Below, piece by piece: positions 61,391 through 64,000 of a DNA stretch of 64,000 nucleotides (position 1 is the stretch's first letter; each line of letters starts with the position of its first letter). This stretch comes from Actinomycetes bacterium (GTDB lineage Bacteria > Actinomycetota > Acidimicrobiia > Acidimicrobiales > Microtrichaceae), in contig JAKOVA010000123.1 in the NCBI GenBank assembly GCA_029782335.1, positions 53,551-117,550 on the forward strand. Reading direction: 5' to 3'. Made by a program: the position numbers and the translations under genes. Below the pieces are notes generated by a model. It saw only the letters and a list, made by a program, of their open reading frames with translations. It did not search any database and was not told where the DNA came from.

Positions 61391-62757
61391 CGCCACGCTC
61401 CGGCGAAGGCGTCGCGCGGGACGAACAACGACTCGTCGACGCCGGCGAGCCGCAGCCGGCGGAGGTGGCGCTGCTCCAGGGGAGCCAGCTGGGACAACCG
61501 ATGGGACTCGTCGAGGCCCCAGACCTCGGTCGAGCGCACCCCGCCGTCGGGACCACGCCCGCCCAGCTCGACGATCGAGGTCACCCGGCGCTGCGGCGCC
61601 TCGTCCGACGCATTGCGCACCAGGTCGATGTGCACGACGAAGTCGATCGTGTCGGCGATCAGCGACCAGACCGCGTACTCGGGCAGCTTCGTGTTCGACT
61701 TGGCGACGTAGAAGGCCAACCGGGACAACACCACCTCGACGGTGTGAGCGTGGATGGTGGCCAGCGAGCCACGCTTGCACATGCTGGCGACGTCGAGCAT
61801 CTCCAATGCCTCGTCCTCGACCAGCTCGCCGACGACCACCCGATCGGGGTTGAGCCGGCGGGTGAGCTCCACCAGGCTTCGGGCGTCGATGGCCCCCTGG
61901 CCCTCGGTGTTCGCCTGGCGGGTGAACAGCGCCGGGGCGTCGGGATGGCGGTCGTCGTCCTCCAGACGCAACTCCAGCAACCCCTTCTCGATGGTCACGA
62001 TCCGCTCCCCCGGCGGGACGGCCCCGAGCAGCTCCTTGAGCAACGTGGTCTTGCCGGCGCCGGGTCCGCCCGAGATCAACATGGTCATGCCGGCGCGGAC
62101 CAGCGCCTCGAGCTGCGGCACCAACCACACCGGGAACATCCCCCGCCCAGCCAGGCCACCGAGACCGATGCGCTGCACCGTGAAGCGGCGGATGGCAATG
62201 CGGGGATGCGTCGACACGCCGGCCCGGCTGGTCCCGCCCAGCACCATCACGACCCGCGACCCATCCGGGGCCTGCAGGGTGACCATCGGGCTCTGCTCGT
62301 CGAGACGGGCCTCGGACACGCCCATCGACAGGGTCAGCCGGCGCTGGTAGGCGGTCAGCTCATCGTCGTCGGACCACAGCCGGCCGACCGCCAGCTTGCG
62401 CCCGTCGCTGTAGGAGACGAAGGTCGCCGCGGCGGAGTTGACGTCGATCTCCTCCACCTCGGGATCGCGCATGTACGGTTCGAGCGGACCGGCTCCCAGC
62501 GTCTCGGCGTAGGCCGCGGCGCGCAGCCGTCGTTCGGTGTCGTCGTCCAGCGGGGCCTCGCCACGTTGCAGCCGCTCGTGGTTGAGGGTGGTGATCTCCT
62601 CGGCCATCCACCGGCCCATCAGCAGCTCCAGACGCGCCCGGTCGGCGCGCAGTGCGGCGTGCCGGGCTCCGAGCTGCCCTCCGGACCCATCCTGCACGGT
62701 GTCGACCAGGTGCGAGGACAGCCGCTCGGTCAGCAGGCGAAGCGCCTCGTCAGCCAT
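61387..62757 (-). CDS. tadA: TadA/CpaF-type secretion ATPase
   Basis: A 456-aa cytoplasmic ATPase. Walker A GGPGAGKTT, the Asp-box region IVTIEKGLLEL (Lys in place of the usual Asp-Glu), Walker B region RVVVGELVEDEA and the His-box ATIHAHT are in order. It powers pilus extension and perhaps retraction in Tad systems. It overlaps the tadZ-like gene by 8 bases. Confidence 0.93.
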   Translation of the reverse strand: MADEALRLLTERLSSHLVDTVQDGSGGQLGARHAALRADRARLELLMGRWMAEEITTLNHERLQRGEAPLDDDTERRLRAAAYAETLGAGPLEPYMRDPEVEEIDVNSAAATFVSYSDGRKLAVGRLWSDDDELTAYQRRLTLSMGVSEARLDEQSPMVTLQAPDGSRVVMVLGGTSRAGVSTHPRIAIRRFTVQRIGLGGLAGRGMFPVWLVPQLEALVRAGMTMLISGGPGAGKTTLLKELLGAVPPGERIVTIEKGLLELRLEDDDRHPDAPALFTRQANTEGQGAIDARSLVELTRRLNPDRVVVGELVEDEALEMLDVASMCKRGSLATIHAHTVEVVLSRLAFYVAKSNTKLPEYAVWSLIADTIDFVVHIDLVRNASDEAPQRRVTSIVELGGRGPDGGVRSTEVWGLDESHRLSQLAPLEQRHLRRLRLAGVDESLFVPRDAFAGAWR

Positions 62758-63502
62758 GATCGACGCCGTCGAGGAGTGGGTGATGGCGGCAGGTGCGGGT
62801 CAGCTCGGTGTCCACGGCCGTGTCCAACTCGGTCATCGCTGCCCACCATGCGCTGCGTCGGAGGCGGCGGGCCGACCCCGGGCGACCGGCCATCACCGCG
62901 GCCGCCCATGGATCGTCGGTCATCGCCACGACCACGGGACCGGCGAGGAACCGGGCGACGTCGACGGGGGCGTACGGGGTGGTCCCGTGGAGGGCGACGA
63001 CGGTGGGCACGGAACGCATCGCCAGCGTCGCACACGTGTCGGCCAGCTGCTCGATGCCCAGTGCCGCCGCGCCGGCCGAACCGCGATGCTGGACGTGGCT
63101 GATCACGACCACGCCGGCTTGGGACACCGCTGGCGGCACGACCGCGCCGAGCCGGCCGACATCGGCCACGAAGAGGGTCGACATCGCCGACATCACCGGC
63201 AACATCGCCGACGCCGCCGGAACCGCGGCAGCTGCCTCGGCGGCGCGGACCGGCGCGACGAGGACGTCGACGCCACGCAAGGAGGGTTGGACACGTGTCA
63301 GGAACGAGTCCGCCCGGGCCGGATCACCGGTGGCCACGACCTCCGAGAGGCTGGGCTGGCGTGGCACGCCCAGCCACGCCGCGGCACAGCCACCGTGGGG
63401 ATCGAGCTCGACCAGCGTCGCCGGACGACGTTCGGACGCCGCGCTCGCCAGGCCGATGGCAGTGGTCGTGCACCGCATCCCGCCAACGGCCACCAGAGTC
63501 AC
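62750..63502 (-). CDS. TadZ/CpaE-like protein with a degenerate P-loop
   Basis: A 250-aa protein from GTG 63502 (GTGA overlap). It is placed where TadZ usually lies and has the ParA/MinD-like strand order (LVAVGGMRCTTTAIGLA, TLVELDPHGGCAAAWLG, GVVVISHVQHRGSAG). The deviant Walker A Lys is missing, so ATP hydrolysis is doubtful. TadZ proteins place the pilus machine at the pole. Confidence 0.75.
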   Translation of the reverse strand: MTLVAVGGMRCTTTAIGLASAASERRPATLVELDPHGGCAAAWLGVPRQPSLSEVVATGDPARADSFLTRVQPSLRGVDVLVAPVRAAEAAAAVPAASAMLPVMSAMSTLFVADVGRLGAVVPPAVSQAGVVVISHVQHRGSAGAAALGIEQLADTCATLAMRSVPTVVALHGTTPYAPVDVARFLAGPVVVAMTDDPWAAAVMAGRPGSARRLRRSAWWAAMTELDTAVDTELTRTCRHHPLLDGVDHG

Positions 63503-64000
63503 GGGGTCGAGGCTCCTGGCGACAGGAGGACCAGGCGCACCTTCGGGGCGGCTGCCACGGTTGCCGCCGATGCCTCGGGCACCTCGACGGAGACCGAGAG
63601 CTCCCCGGTCACCGGATCGACCGTGGACGGCAGGCCGACCACTCGGCCGGTCACGGGTGGCGGCGGGGCGGCGTCGGGGGTGCCGTTCTCCACCGGGAAG
63701 ACCAGCTGGACGTTGCTCTGCTCGACCAGGCCGATCGGGATGGCGCCGGGCGGAACCACCACGGCGACGACCGCCGAACCGGCCGCCAGCAGGGCGCCGG
63801 GCTGGAGGTGCTGGCGCTGCAGCAGCGCACCGGCCACCATCCGGACGACGGCGTACTGACCGACCATCGCCGACCGCTCAGCCGCCGGAACCACCTGCAG
63901 GCTGGGGTCGACGGACAGCTCGACGGTGCGCAGATCGCCGGCGGACAGCTGGGATCCTGCGGGCACGTCGTGCACCAGCTGCAACACGGGCACCCGCTTG
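63499..64000 (-). CDS. CpaB-like SAF-domain protein (5' end outside window)
   Basis: The frame continues to the window edge (167 codons seen). A SAF domain (HDVPAGSQLSAGDLRTVEL, VVRMVAGALLQRQHL) is followed by a RcpC/CpaB-type beta domain (AVVAVVVPPGAIPIGLV). CpaB is the periplasmic or extracytoplasmic assembly factor of Tad pili. The N-terminal membrane helix must lie beyond 64000. Confidence 0.82.
   Translation of the reverse strand, partial: KRVPVLQLVHDVPAGSQLSAGDLRTVELSVDPSLQVVPAAERSAMVGQYAVVRMVAGALLQRQHLQPGALLAAGSAVVAVVVPPGAIPIGLVEQSNVQLVFPVENGTPDAAPPPPVTGRVVGLPSTVDPVTGELSVSVEVPEASAATVAAAPKVRLVLLSPGASTP

Overview
The window is a very GC-rich chromosomal stretch with frequent GTG starts and dense short-overlap operons. 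HemQ of the Gram-positive type, a DUF3263 plus LytR_C pair, a TIGR03086-type protein, CIRCE-controlled groL and an actinobacterial Tad/Flp pilus locus all point to an actinobacterium. Acidimicrobiia is my best guess, but class level cannot be proved from this sequence alone. No rRNA, CRISPR array or recognisable transposase is present. One tRNA, tRNA-Thr(UGU), is present.

Layout. 1-9 kb holds housekeeping and stress genes: DivIVA-like, Lon-like PDZ protease, HEAT, GNAT, PAC2, Nudix, a solute-binding lipoprotein, hemQ, fdhD and an aquaporin. 9-10.8 kb is CIRCE-groL with a hairpin terminator. 10.8-11.7 kb is a DUF559/Vsr-like nuclease gene whose start and stop codons lie inside two copies of a palindromic repeat unit. 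11.8-23.6 kb is mixed core and accessory: MoaD-like, amidase, glycerate kinase, a LytR_C/DUF3263 pair, uridine kinase, a PQQ-type sugar dehydrogenase, a response regulator with a decayed kinase fragment, a nucleotidyltransferase, tRNA-Thr, a frameshifted GNAT, and a large secreted cupredoxin protein with an SDR.

23.6-49.2 kb is a catabolic island of about 24 genes with its own GntR/FCD regulator. It encodes a complete oligopeptide-type ABC importer and two M81 (MlrC-type) metallopeptidases. A D-aminoacylase, a D-serine-dehydratase-like PLP enzyme, RidA, an aspartoacylase-like hydrolase, a threonine-synthase-like enzyme and an aminotransferase could handle an amino-acid moiety. A mutarotase, two SDRs, an SMP-30 lactonase, an IlvD-type dehydratase, a FAH hydrolase, a mannonate dehydratase, a cupin isomerase and an MDR dehydrogenase could handle a sugar or sugar acid. 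The sugar part matches the known diketo-hydrolase scheme (dehydrogenase, lactonase, dehydratase, second dehydrogenase, FAH). An 18-bp AT-rich motif (CGAAY-N2-TATA-N2-ATTCG and variants) sits at every divergent promoter of the island and nowhere else I could find in intergenic DNA. I infer a single regulon, probably under the GntR protein, for import and breakdown of a sugar/D-amino-acid conjugate or glycopeptide of unknown identity.

49.2-55 kb carries a PPOX-fold protein, dodecin, a gap with a possible 13-codon gene and a strong hairpin, and a crotonase, acyl-CoA dehydrogenase, phosphotransferase, BNR-repeat and MoaD-like series. 55-64 kb is a tightly overlapping Tad/Flp pilus operon on the minus strand: CpaB-like, TadZ-like, TadA, TadB, TadC, pilin, TadE/G-like proteins, and a large membrane protein that joins LysM domains to a BTAD regulator domain.
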